Shown: positions 1 to 7,274 of the stretch, piece by piece
How positions within the stretch are numbered: position 1 is the first letter of the stretch
Layout: each line of letters opens with the position of its first letter
NCBI RefSeq assembly: GCF_000620645.1
Contig: NZ_JIAV01000002.1
Coordinates: forward strand, 1-64,000
Reading direction: 5' to 3'
Origin: Nocardioides sp. URHA0032
GTDB lineage: Bacteria; Actinomycetota; Actinomycetes; Propionibacteriales; Nocardioidaceae
Length of the DNA: 64,000 nucleotides
The notes under the pieces: model-generated
What the model saw: the letters and a program-made list of their open reading frames with translations, nothing else
What the model was told of the DNA's origin: nothing
Databases searched by the model: none
Translations under genes and position numbers: made by a program

Positions 1-78
1 CTCGAGCTCAACGACCGTCCTCGACAGACCCTCGCCTTCAAGACACCATCACAAGCACTAGCCGAGGTGTTGCGTTGA
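1..78 (+). mobile_element. 3' end of an IS30-family transposase gene (partial)
   Basis: The first 25 codons of the window are open and end in TGA at 76-78. The translation contains LNDRPRQTLAFKTPSQALAE, which closely matches the conserved C-terminus of IS30-family transposases (LN.RPRKTL.F.TP.EAL). The upstream catalytic DDE core lies outside the window, so it cannot be told whether the element is intact. The bases just after the stop should hold the right terminal inverted repeat, but this cannot be confirmed without the left end. Confidence 0.7.
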
Positions 79-437
79 CCGCCTGAGCCCGCAGGTATGT
101 CCGGATTCGTTCGGGACCAATGCCGGGACGCGCCGGCTCTCCGGCGGCGGAGTCTGGCTGGAACGTCGGCCGCCGGTGGTCGTCCTCGCGGGTCGGCCGG
201 ATGAGCTCGACGCCAGGGGATGGATGGCCGTGGGCTTCCGGCCGCGGGTGGTGGCGACCGAAAGGCAGCAAACGGAACGGTGGGCGGGTGGTCGGCGCCG
301 GCCCCCGGCCTGCGGATCCGGGGGCCGCGCCGGCTGTGGAAAGCGGCTCGGAATCGTGACCTGTTCGTTACCCAGGACCCTGTGTAACAACGGGTTCTGG
401 GCCTCTCGATGTCGGTGGCCGGTGCTTGAGTAGCACC
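79..437. other. Gene-free stretch after the IS30 end
   Basis: I see no convincing coding sequence here. Open frames in this stretch have arginine/proline-rich translations without family features. The one visible structure is a GC-rich hairpin at 299-327. Confidence 0.5.
299..327. terminator. GC-rich hairpin, possible terminator
   Basis: A perfect 10-bp stem (299-308 pairing with 318-327) surrounds a 9-nt loop. There is no T-tract on either side, so it could be a factor-independent terminator of the kind common in high-GC actinobacteria or simply GC-rich secondary structure. It lies between the IS30 end and the HNH gene. Confidence 0.3.
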
Positions 438-1601
438 ATGACAGCGATGGCCACACCTCGACACCGGGTCTCGGTGGCGGTCGCCCACGCCCACGCCGCA
501 CTGGATGCGGTGAGCGATGCGTCGGTGTGGTCCATGGATGCCGCGGAGACCACCGCGACCCTCGTGGAGCTCAGTAGGTTGAAGGCGCAGGTCGCCGAGC
601 TGGAGGCCCGGGTCGCCGAGCACGCCGACGACGAACAGGTCGATACGTGGGCGCACCGGACCCGGCAGACCAAGCCCGCGGTGCTGGGCCAGGTCAGGCT
701 CGGCCAGGCGCTGGTCACCCGGGGCCAGGTCCGCGACGCGCTCGCGGCCGGTGACCTGGTGGTCGAGCAGGCGCGGGTGATCGTCGCCGCGCTGGACCAG
801 CTGCCCGGCGACCTCCACCCGGCCTTGGTGGACCGGGCCGAGCGGCACCTGGTCGCCGCCGGGCGCGAGCACACCGCCCCGACGTTGCGGATCCTGGGCA
901 AGCGGCTGATGGACGTGGTCGCCCCCGACCTGGCGGATGAGTACGAGGCGCGGCAACTCGCCCGCGAGGAACGCGACGCGCTGCTGGCCACCAAGCTGGT
1001 CATGGTCGACGACGGGCACGGCAAGTGCCACGGCCGGTTCACGATCCCGTCCTTCCACGGTGCCGCGCTGAAGAAGATGCTGCTCGCAATCGCCGCCCCC
1101 AAACGGCAGGAACCGCAGGAACCGGGCGTCCCGCTGCGCCCCGGACCCGAACGCCGGGGCCGGGCGTTCTGCGAGCTCATCGAGCGCTACCCCGTCCACC
1201 AGCTCCCCCAGACCGGCGGCGTCTCGGCGACGATCGTGGTCACCATGACCCTGGACAGCCTGCTCGGGAAGCTCGAGCAGGCCGCGCTGCTGGACACCGG
1301 GGAGCGGATCACCGCGGCCACCGCCCGCCGGCTCGCGTGCGAGGCCGGGATCATCCCCGCCGTGCTCGGCGGCAACTCCGAGGTCCTCGACCTCGGCCGC
1401 ACCCGCCGGTTCCACACCAAGGCACAGCGGACCGCGATCGCCCTCCGGGACAAGGGCTGCGCCGAGCCGGGCTGCGATTGGCCGCCGGCGATGTGTCACG
1501 TCCATCACGACATCCCCTGGAGCCGCGGCGGACCCACCGACGTCGAGCACGGCCGGCTCCTCTGCCCGAAACACCACACCAGGTTCCACCGACGAACCTA
1601 G
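438..1601 (+). CDS. DUF222 / HNH endonuclease domain protein (13E12-repeat family)
   Basis: This 387-residue protein has the usual two-part layout of the actinobacterial 13E12 family: a helical DUF222 region (about residues 20-280) and a C-terminal HNH nuclease motif. The HNH part shows a Cys pair in AEPGCD, the HVHHDIPWSRGG core and the LLCPKHHTRFH zinc-site end. The family is usually multicopy and its biological role is unclear; DNA cleavage is inferred from the HNH fold only. The chosen start is ATG 438; a TTG at 426 and a further ATG at 447 are in frame and no strong ribosome site decides. It stands alone, downstream of the IS30 remnant. Confidence 0.85.
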   Translation: MTAMATPRHRVSVAVAHAHAALDAVSDASVWSMDAAETTATLVELSRLKAQVAELEARVAEHADDEQVDTWAHRTRQTKPAVLGQVRLGQALVTRGQVRDALAAGDLVVEQARVIVAALDQLPGDLHPALVDRAERHLVAAGREHTAPTLRILGKRLMDVVAPDLADEYEARQLAREERDALLATKLVMVDDGHGKCHGRFTIPSFHGAALKKMLLAIAAPKRQEPQEPGVPLRPGPERRGRAFCELIERYPVHQLPQTGGVSATIVVTMTLDSLLGKLEQAALLDTGERITAATARRLACEAGIIPAVLGGNSEVLDLGRTRRFHTKAQRTAIALRDKGCAEPGCDWPPAMCHVHHDIPWSRGGPTDVEHGRLLCPKHHTRFHRRT

Positions 1602-1956
1602 GCCGACCTGCCTACGAACCTCCACCACAGACCGGCCGACGGGCGCGGTCCCACCTGCCAACACCCCAACGCCGTGAGCCGCGCGAAATGCGGCTGCTCC
1701 GGGCGAGTCGAGGCGGTGCGGAGTCCGCGGAACCACGGACTCGGACCCGACAGCCGGACGCGCGAGCCTCCGTCTCGGGCGGACGCTCCAATGCCCGGCG
1801 TGCCTTGTAAGGCTGCTTCGGCGACCTCGAGCGCATCCGTGGCGGCGAACGCCGCGGACCCCGGTTGACGATCTCGGGCATGGCTGTCCGGCCCGGCTGG
1901 ACGGCACCTCGCTGCGCTGCGTCGCCGGTCGACGGACGACCAGGCCAGGTCCAAGG
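1602..1956. other. Gene-free stretch
   Basis: About 355 bp between the HNH gene and the 3' end of a converging gene. Open frames on both strands give low-complexity Arg/Pro/Ser-rich translations. I see no promoter, repeat or RNA signature. Confidence 0.5.
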
Positions 1957-2433
1957 TCAGTAGCTAAGGTGCCCCCGCGCTCGAACCAGGGAGACGAACA
2001 CCTCAGGTCGCTGGTTCTGATTGCAGCCAACGCCGTGCCCGTGCACCACATACCGACCGTGGCCGCGCACGTCGTCGTAGGCCCGCGTGCCCCGAACTGC
2101 CTGCCAGGTGCCACGCTCGACGAACGAGAAGTGACAGGTGACCGGGTCGTAGTGGTCGCGCGAGTGGCGTGGCTTGTGCCGGACGATGATGTTGCCGGCC
2201 GAGAAGACGAATCGATCCCGTCGCGGACCGAGAACCCGGTCAATGCCGTGGTCGTGAATGACGCCGTTCGCCACAACACTGTCGGGTCCGTGCCCATCTC
2301 CGATGGCCAAGAACCGGACGTTGCCTGAAACGCGCTCCTGCACTGCTCCGGCTGCGGTACCGGACGGGACGCCGACCAGCGCTCCGGCCAGGATGGCGGC
2401 AAGAGCGAACGCACGCATACGTGGTGTGGACAT
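1957..2433 (-). CDS. Secreted protein resembling allene-oxide-cyclase/dirigent-like barrel proteins
   Basis: From ATG 2433 the product is 158 residues and begins with a clear Sec signal: charged MSTPRMR, a hydrophobic stretch to about residue 25, then a small-residue cleavage region (SGTAAGA). The frame stays open upstream to 2568, but that extension lacks protein character and would bury the signal. The mature part is beta-rich and carries RGTRAYDDVRGHGRYVVHG, similar to the GTGAYxGxxGxGxY repeat of actinobacterial secreted proteins with an allene-oxide-cyclase barrel-like fold. No catalytic role is known; an extracellular role is inferred from the signal peptide. It has no operon partner. 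Confidence 0.65.
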   Translation of the reverse strand: MSTPRMRAFALAAILAGALVGVPSGTAAGAVQERVSGNVRFLAIGDGHGPDSVVANGVIHDHGIDRVLGPRRDRFVFSAGNIIVRHKPRHSRDHYDPVTCHFSFVERGTWQAVRGTRAYDDVRGHGRYVVHGHGVGCNQNQRPEVFVSLVRARGHLSY

Positions 2434-2613
2434 GAGACTCCCCATCCATAGTTGAGTTGGCGGTTGCCTCCATCGTGTTCGGATCTCCGCTGCTGGGAAT
2501 ACCCAAGTTGCGCGAAATGGGAGCGGGTATCCATCCGCCCACGACGCCGCAGCGACCGACCCGTCCATGACGCGGCGGGAATCCGGCGGCGTGCTGTCGG
2601 CTCGATGCGCGCG

Positions 2614-2694
2614 TCAGAGACCAAAATGCTTGGCAATATTCGCGAAGGCGGCTCCGGCGAGGATGGCGACGACGATAGTGACGGCGATCATCAT
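2614..2694 (-). CDS. Candidate 26-residue membrane peptide
   Basis: A short frame starting with two ATGs (2694, 2691) encodes 26 residues: a hydrophobic helix (MMIAVTIVVAILAGAAFANI) followed by a short basic tail (AKHFGL). An AGAAGGGA ribosome-binding sequence lies about 6 nt upstream, and this is the main support for translation. The composition fits a single-pass membrane peptide. Its function is unknown. It lies alone between the secreted-protein gene and the ABC transporter operon. Confidence 0.4.
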   Translation of the reverse strand: MMIAVTIVVAILAGAAFANIAKHFGL

Positions 2695-2932
2695 GGGGTG
2701 TCCCTTCTGCGCGAGACACGCCCTTTCGAACCTCGAAGGCGTTCGGCCGTGCTATCGCGATGATCGGATCCTGCTCTTCAACCGTTTCCTGGTGCATCCC
2801 ACACATTGGGGGATTCGTCGGTTCCGAGCGCTGGTACGGACCTCTTGCCGCCGAAGCGCACGGTCATCGGCTCATCCGGTGACCGCGGCCGTCCCGGTCC
2901 GCGGCAGCCGCCGGGACCCCCTCAACGGAGGG

Positions 2933-3667
2933 TCAAAGAACCTTGGAGAGGAAGGCCTGGGTCCGCTCGTGCTGCGGGGCGGAGAGGACCGTGCGCGGGT
3001 CGCCCTCCTCGACGATCACGCCGTCGTCCATGAAGACCAGGTTGTCGCCGACCTCGCGGGCGAAGCCCATCTCGTGGGTGACGACCATCATCGTCATGCC
3101 CTCGGCCGCCAGGTCGCGCATGACCGCCAGCACGTCGCCGACGAGCTCGGGGTCGAGCGCGCTCGTGGGCTCGTCGAAGAGCATCATGTCCGGGTCCAGC
3201 GACAGGGCGCGGGCGATCGCGACCCGCTGCTGCTGGCCGCCGGAGAGCTGCGCGGGGTAGGCGGTCTCGCGCTCGGCGAGGCCGACCTTCGCCAGGTTGC
3301 GCCGGGCGACCTCGACGGCCTCGCTCTTCGAGCGCCGCTTCACCCGTCGCTGCGCGACGCAGAGGTTGCCCAGCACGCTCATGTGCGGGAACAGGTTGAA
3401 CTGCTGGAAGACCATCCCGATCCGGCTGCGGACAGCGTCCAGGTCGACCTCCGGGTCGCAGATGTCGATCCCCTCGACGAAGATCTGGCCGGACGTCGGC
3501 TCCTCGAGGCGGTTGACGCAGCGCAGCAGCGTCGACTTGCCCGAGCCGGACGGGCCGATCACGCAGACGACCTGGCCCTCGGCGACCTCGAAGTCGATGC
3601 CCTTGAGCACCTCGTGCTCGCCGAAGGACTTGTGCAGGCCGGAGACCTGGATGGCCGGGGTGCTCAT
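2933..3667 (-). CDS. Polar amino acid ABC transporter, ATP-binding protein (GlnQ/ArtP type)
   Basis: This 244-residue cytoplasmic ATPase drives amino-acid import with the permease and binding protein encoded just upstream. Visible motifs: Walker [12 protein letters not shown] (about residues 36-46), a Q-loop at [12 protein letters not shown], signature [15 protein letters not shown], Walker [13 protein letters not shown] and the switch histidine in VTHEMGF. Length and motif order match the GlnQ family. The start ATG 3667 overlaps the permease stop (ATGA), which indicates translational coupling. It is the last gene of a three-gene operon. The substrate is probably a polar amino acid such as Glu, Gln or Arg; the sequence does not resolve which. 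Confidence 0.95.
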   Translation of the reverse strand: MSTPAIQVSGLHKSFGEHEVLKGIDFEVAEGQVVCVIGPSGSGKSTLLRCVNRLEEPTSGQIFVEGIDICDPEVDLDAVRSRIGMVFQQFNLFPHMSVLGNLCVAQRRVKRRSKSEAVEVARRNLAKVGLAERETAYPAQLSGGQQQRVAIARALSLDPDMMLFDEPTSALDPELVGDVLAVMRDLAAEGMTMMVVTHEMGFAREVGDNLVFMDDGVIVEEGDPRTVLSAPQHERTQAFLSKVL

Positions 3668-4458
3668 CGGGCCGCCCTCATCTGTCGTCGTTCGAGGTAG
3701 GCCACCAGCTGGCTGGCCGGGATCGAGATGATCAGGTAGACCAGCGCGATCGCGATGAGCGGGCTGGCGTTGGCGTAGGTCACGAGGCCCTGCTGGCCGA
3801 ACGAGGTGAGGTCGACCTGGTTGGCCTGCATGCCCACGAACGCCAGCAGCGAGGTGTCCTTGACCAGCAGGATGAACTCGTTGGTCAGCGGCGGGATCAC
3901 GATCCGGATCGCCTGGGGGAGCACGACGGTGACCATCGTCCAGAAGCCGCTCATGCCCAGGGACTGCGCGGCCTCGCGCTGCCCTTTCGGCACGGCCTGG
4001 ATGCCCGCCCGCAGGGTCTCGGCCATGTACGCCGACGACACCAGGATCAGCGCGATGATGCCCGCGCCGACGGTGCCGCCCGGCGGCTGCCACTGGAACG
4101 CCAGCGGTACGCCGAGCGCCATCACGATGATGACCACCAGGGCCGGCAGGCCACGGAAGAACTCGATGTAGATCGTCGCGAGGTACCGGTAGCCGCGCAG
4201 CGGCGAGAGCTTCATCAGCGCCAGCACGAGCGCCAGCGCGATGCCGCCGGCGAAGGCGAGCACCGTGTACTTCACCGTGTTCTTCGCCGCCGTGAGGATG
4301 ATGTCGGGCCACAGGGCCTGCCAGGTCTCGGAGTCGAAGAAGTTGACCTTGACGGCCTCCCAGTCCGCGCCCAGCACCACGGCGAGCGCGGCGACCACGA
4401 GGACGCCGTAGAGCGCCCCGTGTCGCAGGCGGCGCTTGGTGGTCCGCCTCAGGCTCAC
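3664..4458 (-). CDS. Polar amino acid ABC transporter, permease (HisM/GlnP family)
   Basis: This 264-residue inner-membrane protein has a basic N-terminal tail, one early transmembrane helix and then a permease core of about five helices. The coupling (EAA) loop reads [20 protein letters not shown], followed by [17 protein letters not shown], typical of the HisMQ family. The N-terminal extension with an extra helix is common in actinobacterial members. It would pair as a homodimer with the adjacent ATPase. Its start overlaps the binding-protein stop by 4 nt (ATGA at 4455-4458). Confidence 0.93.
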   Translation of the reverse strand: MSLRRTTKRRLRHGALYGVLVVAALAVVLGADWEAVKVNFFDSETWQALWPDIILTAAKNTVKYTVLAFAGGIALALVLALMKLSPLRGYRYLATIYIEFFRGLPALVVIIVMALGVPLAFQWQPPGGTVGAGIIALILVSSAYMAETLRAGIQAVPKGQREAAQSLGMSGFWTMVTVVLPQAIRIVIPPLTNEFILLVKDTSLLAFVGMQANQVDLTSFGQQGLVTYANASPLIAIALVYLIISIPASQLVAYLERRQMRAAR

Positions 4459-5282
4459 TGGTCGGTGGCGAAGTAGGTGTCGTAGATCTTCTTGTAGTCG
4501 CCGTCGTCCTTCATCTTCTGCAGGGCCGCGTTGACGGCGTCGATGAGGCCGGTGTTGGTCTTCTTCATCGCCAGGCCGTAGGTCTCACCGGTGTCGTAGG
4601 TCTCGACGACCTTGAACTGGCCGGCGGCCTTGGGGTCGTTCTGGTGGTCGAGGTTGACCGGCAGGTCCTGGAGCAGTGCCTCGACCTGGCCGGCCTTGAT
4701 CGCGGCGTACATCTCGCCGTCGCTCGGGAAGACCACGATGTCCGCGCCCGAGGCGTGCTCGTTGGCGTACGACTCGCCGGTGGTGCCCTTCTGGACCCCG
4801 ACCTTGACGCCGTCCAGGTCGTCGATCGAGGTGATGCTCGAGTCGGCGGGGACCAGCAGGGACTGCTCGGAGTCGTAGTAGCCGTCGCTGAAGCCGATCT
4901 TCGCCTCGCGCTCCGGCGTGATCGTCATCGCGCTCGCCGCCATGTCGCACTGGCCGGCGTTCAGCGCCAGGCCGCTCTGGAGGGCGTTGAAGTCGGAGTC
5001 CTTGATCTCGACCTTCACGTTCAGCTGCTGGGCGATCGCCTCGACGATGTCGACGTCGAAGCCCGCGAAGCCCGTCGGGGTCGACTTGTCGAAGTTCTCG
5101 AACGGCGGGTACGGGACGTCGGAGCAGACGGTCAGCGTGCCCGAGGAGATCAGGCCCAGGTCGGCGGAGCCGGACGAGTCGGTGCCCGACGAGTCGGAGT
5201 CGGAGCCACACGCGGTGAGCGAGATCGCGAGCGCCGCGAAGGCGGTGGCGGCGAGGGCGGAGCGCAGGGGTCGGATCAGCAT
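4455..5282 (-). CDS. Amino acid ABC transporter substrate-binding lipoprotein
   Basis: This 275-residue lipoprotein starts with a signal peptide ending in the lipobox LTAC (Cys about residue 25), so it should be lipid-anchored outside the membrane. A Ser/Asp/Gly-rich linker precedes a bacterial family-3 solute-binding domain: [16 protein letters not shown], then [13 protein letters not shown] and the [12 protein letters not shown] segment typical of polar-amino-acid binding proteins. It is first in the operon and probably defines specificity. A TACAGT -10 hexamer lies 6 nt before the ATG, suggesting a leaderless transcript for the whole operon. Confidence 0.95.
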   Translation of the reverse strand: MLIRPLRSALAATAFAALAISLTACGSDSDSSGTDSSGSADLGLISSGTLTVCSDVPYPPFENFDKSTPTGFAGFDVDIVEAIAQQLNVKVEIKDSDFNALQSGLALNAGQCDMAASAMTITPEREAKIGFSDGYYDSEQSLLVPADSSITSIDDLDGVKVGVQKGTTGESYANEHASGADIVVFPSDGEMYAAIKAGQVEALLQDLPVNLDHQNDPKAAGQFKVVETYDTGETYGLAMKKTNTGLIDAVNAALQKMKDDGDYKKIYDTYFATDQ

Positions 5283-5288
5283 GCGAGC

Positions 5289-5294
5289 ACTGTA
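5289..5294 (-). promoter_or_regulatory. -10 hexamer, probable leaderless promoter of the ABC operon
   Basis: TACAGT on the minus strand fits the actinobacterial TANNNT -10 and ends 6 nt before the ATG at 5282. Transcription would therefore start at or near the A of the start codon. No clear -35 is visible. Confidence 0.5.
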
Positions 5295-5364
5295 GTGGTG
5301 GCGCTCACGTCCCGTGCAACGGTCCCCGCCGGGGCTGGATCACGGTCCGGTACCGGTCCATCCG

Positions 5365-6111
5365 CTAGCGCACGGCGCTGACGATCTCGACCAGCAGGGG
5401 AGCGGCCACGAGGGCCGGGAGCAGGTCCGCGACCGGGATCTCGCGGATCCGGAGGAGCCGCAGCGCGACCCCGACCAGGAGCAGGCCTCCGGTGGCGGTG
5501 ATCGCCGCGAGGTGGGCGTCGGGGAGCACGTCGCCGAGCGCGTAGCCGAGCAGCGTCAGCGAGCCCTGGATCGCGACGATCGTGATCGCACTGGCCGCGA
5601 CGCCCCAGCCGAACGACGCCGCGAACGCGATCGCCGCGAAGCCGTCCAGCGCCGCCTTCAGGAACAGCTGGTCGGCGCCGTTCCCGAGCCCGTCGTTCAG
5701 CGACCCCAGGATGGTGAGGGGACCGGTGCAGAACACCAGCGAGGAGACCACGAAGCCCTCGATGAAGCGGTGCCGCTCCGCGGAGTCCGCGGCACCGGCC
5801 AGGCGCGCCTGGAGCCAGCCGCCGAACCCCTCGACCCGGCTCTCGAGCCGCAACAGCGAGCCGGCGATCCCGCCCAGGAGCAACGACCCGAGCACGATCA
5901 GCATCGGGGCGCTGTCGCCGACCTCGGCCGAGAGGTCGTCGCTGGTGACCGCGATCGCCGACGTGCCCGCGATCAGGAGGGTGACCAGGCCGAGCGCGTC
6001 GGTCACCAGGTCGCGCGTGCGCATCGGCAGCCGGTTGCCCAGCAGCACGCCGATCGTGGCGCCCACGAGGACGGTGGCGACGTTGACGACGGTGCCGATA
6101 CCGGGGATCAA
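5365..6111 (-). CDS. DUF554 family membrane protein
   Basis: This 248-residue integral membrane protein has about seven hydrophobic helices with many glycines. It opens with IPGIGTVVNVATVLVGATIG and LLGNRLPMR, the hallmark N-terminus of DUF554 (YdfK/YqgA) proteins. The family function is unknown; a transport role is often suggested without proof. The start is TTG 6111, preceded by an AGAGGAG ribosome site 4 nt upstream, which is far better than the longer open frame continuing upstream. It diverges from the GNAT gene and shares a bidirectional -10 element with it. Confidence 0.85.
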   Translation of the reverse strand: MIPGIGTVVNVATVLVGATIGVLLGNRLPMRTRDLVTDALGLVTLLIAGTSAIAVTSDDLSAEVGDSAPMLIVLGSLLLGGIAGSLLRLESRVEGFGGWLQARLAGAADSAERHRFIEGFVVSSLVFCTGPLTILGSLNDGLGNGADQLFLKAALDGFAAIAFAASFGWGVAASAITIVAIQGSLTLLGYALGDVLPDAHLAAITATGGLLLVGVALRLLRIREIPVADLLPALVAAPLLVEIVSAVR

Positions 6112-6140
6112 GGGACTCCTCTGACAGGAAGGCGGGCCTG

Positions 6141-6150
6141 AGCGTAGTCT
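6141..6150. promoter_or_regulatory. Bidirectional -10 element (AGCGTAGTCT)
   Basis: Read on the plus strand this holds TAGTCT, and on the minus strand TACGCT. Both fit TANNNT and share the central TA. It lies between the divergent DUF554 (start 6111) and GNAT (start 6220) genes, leaving leaders of roughly 20 and 60 nt. Confidence 0.45.
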
Positions 6151-6219
6151 CCTTCTTTGGTGCCGCGTTCGGGGGACACGAGACGTGGCGAGGAGGAGGT
6201 CTCGAAAGGCCATGACTCG

Positions 6220-6801
6220 ATGACGCGTACCCTCGTGTCGCTGCGCGCCGCCACGACCGCGGACGCGCCGCACCTCGCTGAGCTCTGGACCGACGTCATC
6301 CGTCGGAACGGCCGTGAGGAGCAGGTCGCCGACCTCGACACCGTGATCGCCCGGGTCGAGGCGTCCGAGGACGAGCGCATCGTCGTCGCGGAGTACGACG
6401 GCGAGTTCGCCGGGGCCGTGCACCTCCAGGCCACCACGATGTCCCCGCTCAACCACGAGCCGGTCCTCCGTGCGCTCTCGCCGCACGTGCTGCCCCGGTT
6501 CCAGCGGCACGGCATCGGCAGCGCGTTGATGGACGCCGCCGTCTCGTGGGCCGAGGAGCTCGGCATCGGGCACGTCGCCACCGCAGCGGTCGCCGGGTCA
6601 CGGGACGCGAACCGCTTCATGGCCCGGATCGCGCTCGGTCCGTACGCCGTGCTGCGCATCGCGACGACCCACGCCGTGCGCTCCCGGCTCTCCGCCCACC
6701 GCCGCCCGGTCACCTCGAGCGGTGGCCGGCAGTTGACCCAGGTGCTCGCGGCCCGGCGCTCGATGCGCCGCTCGCGGGCCTCCGCGGCTCAGGAGTCGTA
6801 G
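6220..6801 (+). CDS. GNAT family N-acetyltransferase
   Basis: This 193-residue protein has a GNAT fold. The N-terminal strand VSLRAATTADAPHLAEL is typical of the family, and the acetyl-CoA pyrophosphate-binding segment reads RFQRHGIGSALMDAA (R/Q-x-x-G-x-G/A). The C-terminal tail after about residue 150 is basic and variable. The acceptor is unknown. ATG 6220 is preferred over the upstream in-frame region, which lacks domain character. Its 3' end overlaps the converging thioesterase gene by 13 nt. Confidence 0.8.
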   Translation: MTRTLVSLRAATTADAPHLAELWTDVIRRNGREEQVADLDTVIARVEASEDERIVVAEYDGEFAGAVHLQATTMSPLNHEPVLRALSPHVLPRFQRHGIGSALMDAAVSWAEELGIGHVATAAVAGSRDANRFMARIALGPYAVLRIATTHAVRSRLSAHRRPVTSSGGRQLTQVLAARRSMRRSRASAAQES

Positions 6802-7232
6802 CGGTCCCGCGGCATCAGGGCGCACGTGATCCGGGACGTGCAGACCCGCTTGCCGCGCTCGTCGGTGATGACGACCTCGTAGGTCGCCGTCGTGCGGCCG
6901 AGGTGGATCGCGGTCGCCGTACCGGTCACGGTGCCGGAGGTCGCGGAGCGGTGGTGGGTCGCGTTGATCTCGATGCCGACCGACAGCTTGTCGGGGTGCG
7001 CGTGGATCGCCGAGCCGACCGACCCCAGCGTCTCGGCGAGGACCACCGACGCGCCGCCGTGGAGGAGTCCGTAGGGCTGGGTGTTGCCCTCGACCGGCAT
7101 GGTCGCGACCACCCGCTCGGCGGAGATCTCGAGGAGCTCGATGCCCATCTTCTCGTTGAGGCCGCCCATGCCCTGCGGCATCTGGGCGATGAAGTCGTCG
7201 ATGTCCAGCTCGTTCCCGCCACCAGAGGTCAT
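6789..7232 (-). CDS. PaaI-type hotdog thioesterase
   Basis: This 147-residue protein shows the PaaI/YbgC-like hotdog signature: YGLLHGGASVVLAETLGSVG on the central helix, including the HGG turn and the downstream acidic residue used in acyl-CoA hydrolysis. The C-terminal beta strands (GRTTATYEVVITDERGK, VCTSRITCAL) complete the fold. It probably hydrolyses an aromatic or medium-chain acyl-CoA in the cytoplasm; the substrate is not evident. Start ATG 7232. It is divergent from polA, with 42 bp between the starts. Confidence 0.88.
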   Translation of the reverse strand: MTSGGGNELDIDDFIAQMPQGMGGLNEKMGIELLEISAERVVATMPVEGNTQPYGLLHGGASVVLAETLGSVGSAIHAHPDKLSVGIEINATHHRSATSGTVTGTATAIHLGRTTATYEVVITDERGKRVCTSRITCALMPRDRYDS

Positions 7233-7262
7233 GGGCACATCCTGCCTGTCGGCGCCGGCTAC

Positions 7263-7268
7263 TAGAGT
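7263..7268 (+). promoter_or_regulatory. -10 hexamer, probable leaderless promoter of polA
   Basis: TAGAGT (TANNNT) lies 6 nt before the polA GTG at 7275. The GGAGG that directly abuts the GTG is too close to act as a normal ribosome site, which favours leaderless initiation. Confidence 0.45.
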
Positions 7269-7274
7269 CGGAGG

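Noticed and set aside
2891..2917. Possible terminator after the ABC transporter operon (GTCCCGG/CCGGGAC)
   Set aside because: Only a 7-bp stem with a 13-nt loop; such pairs arise readily at this GC content.
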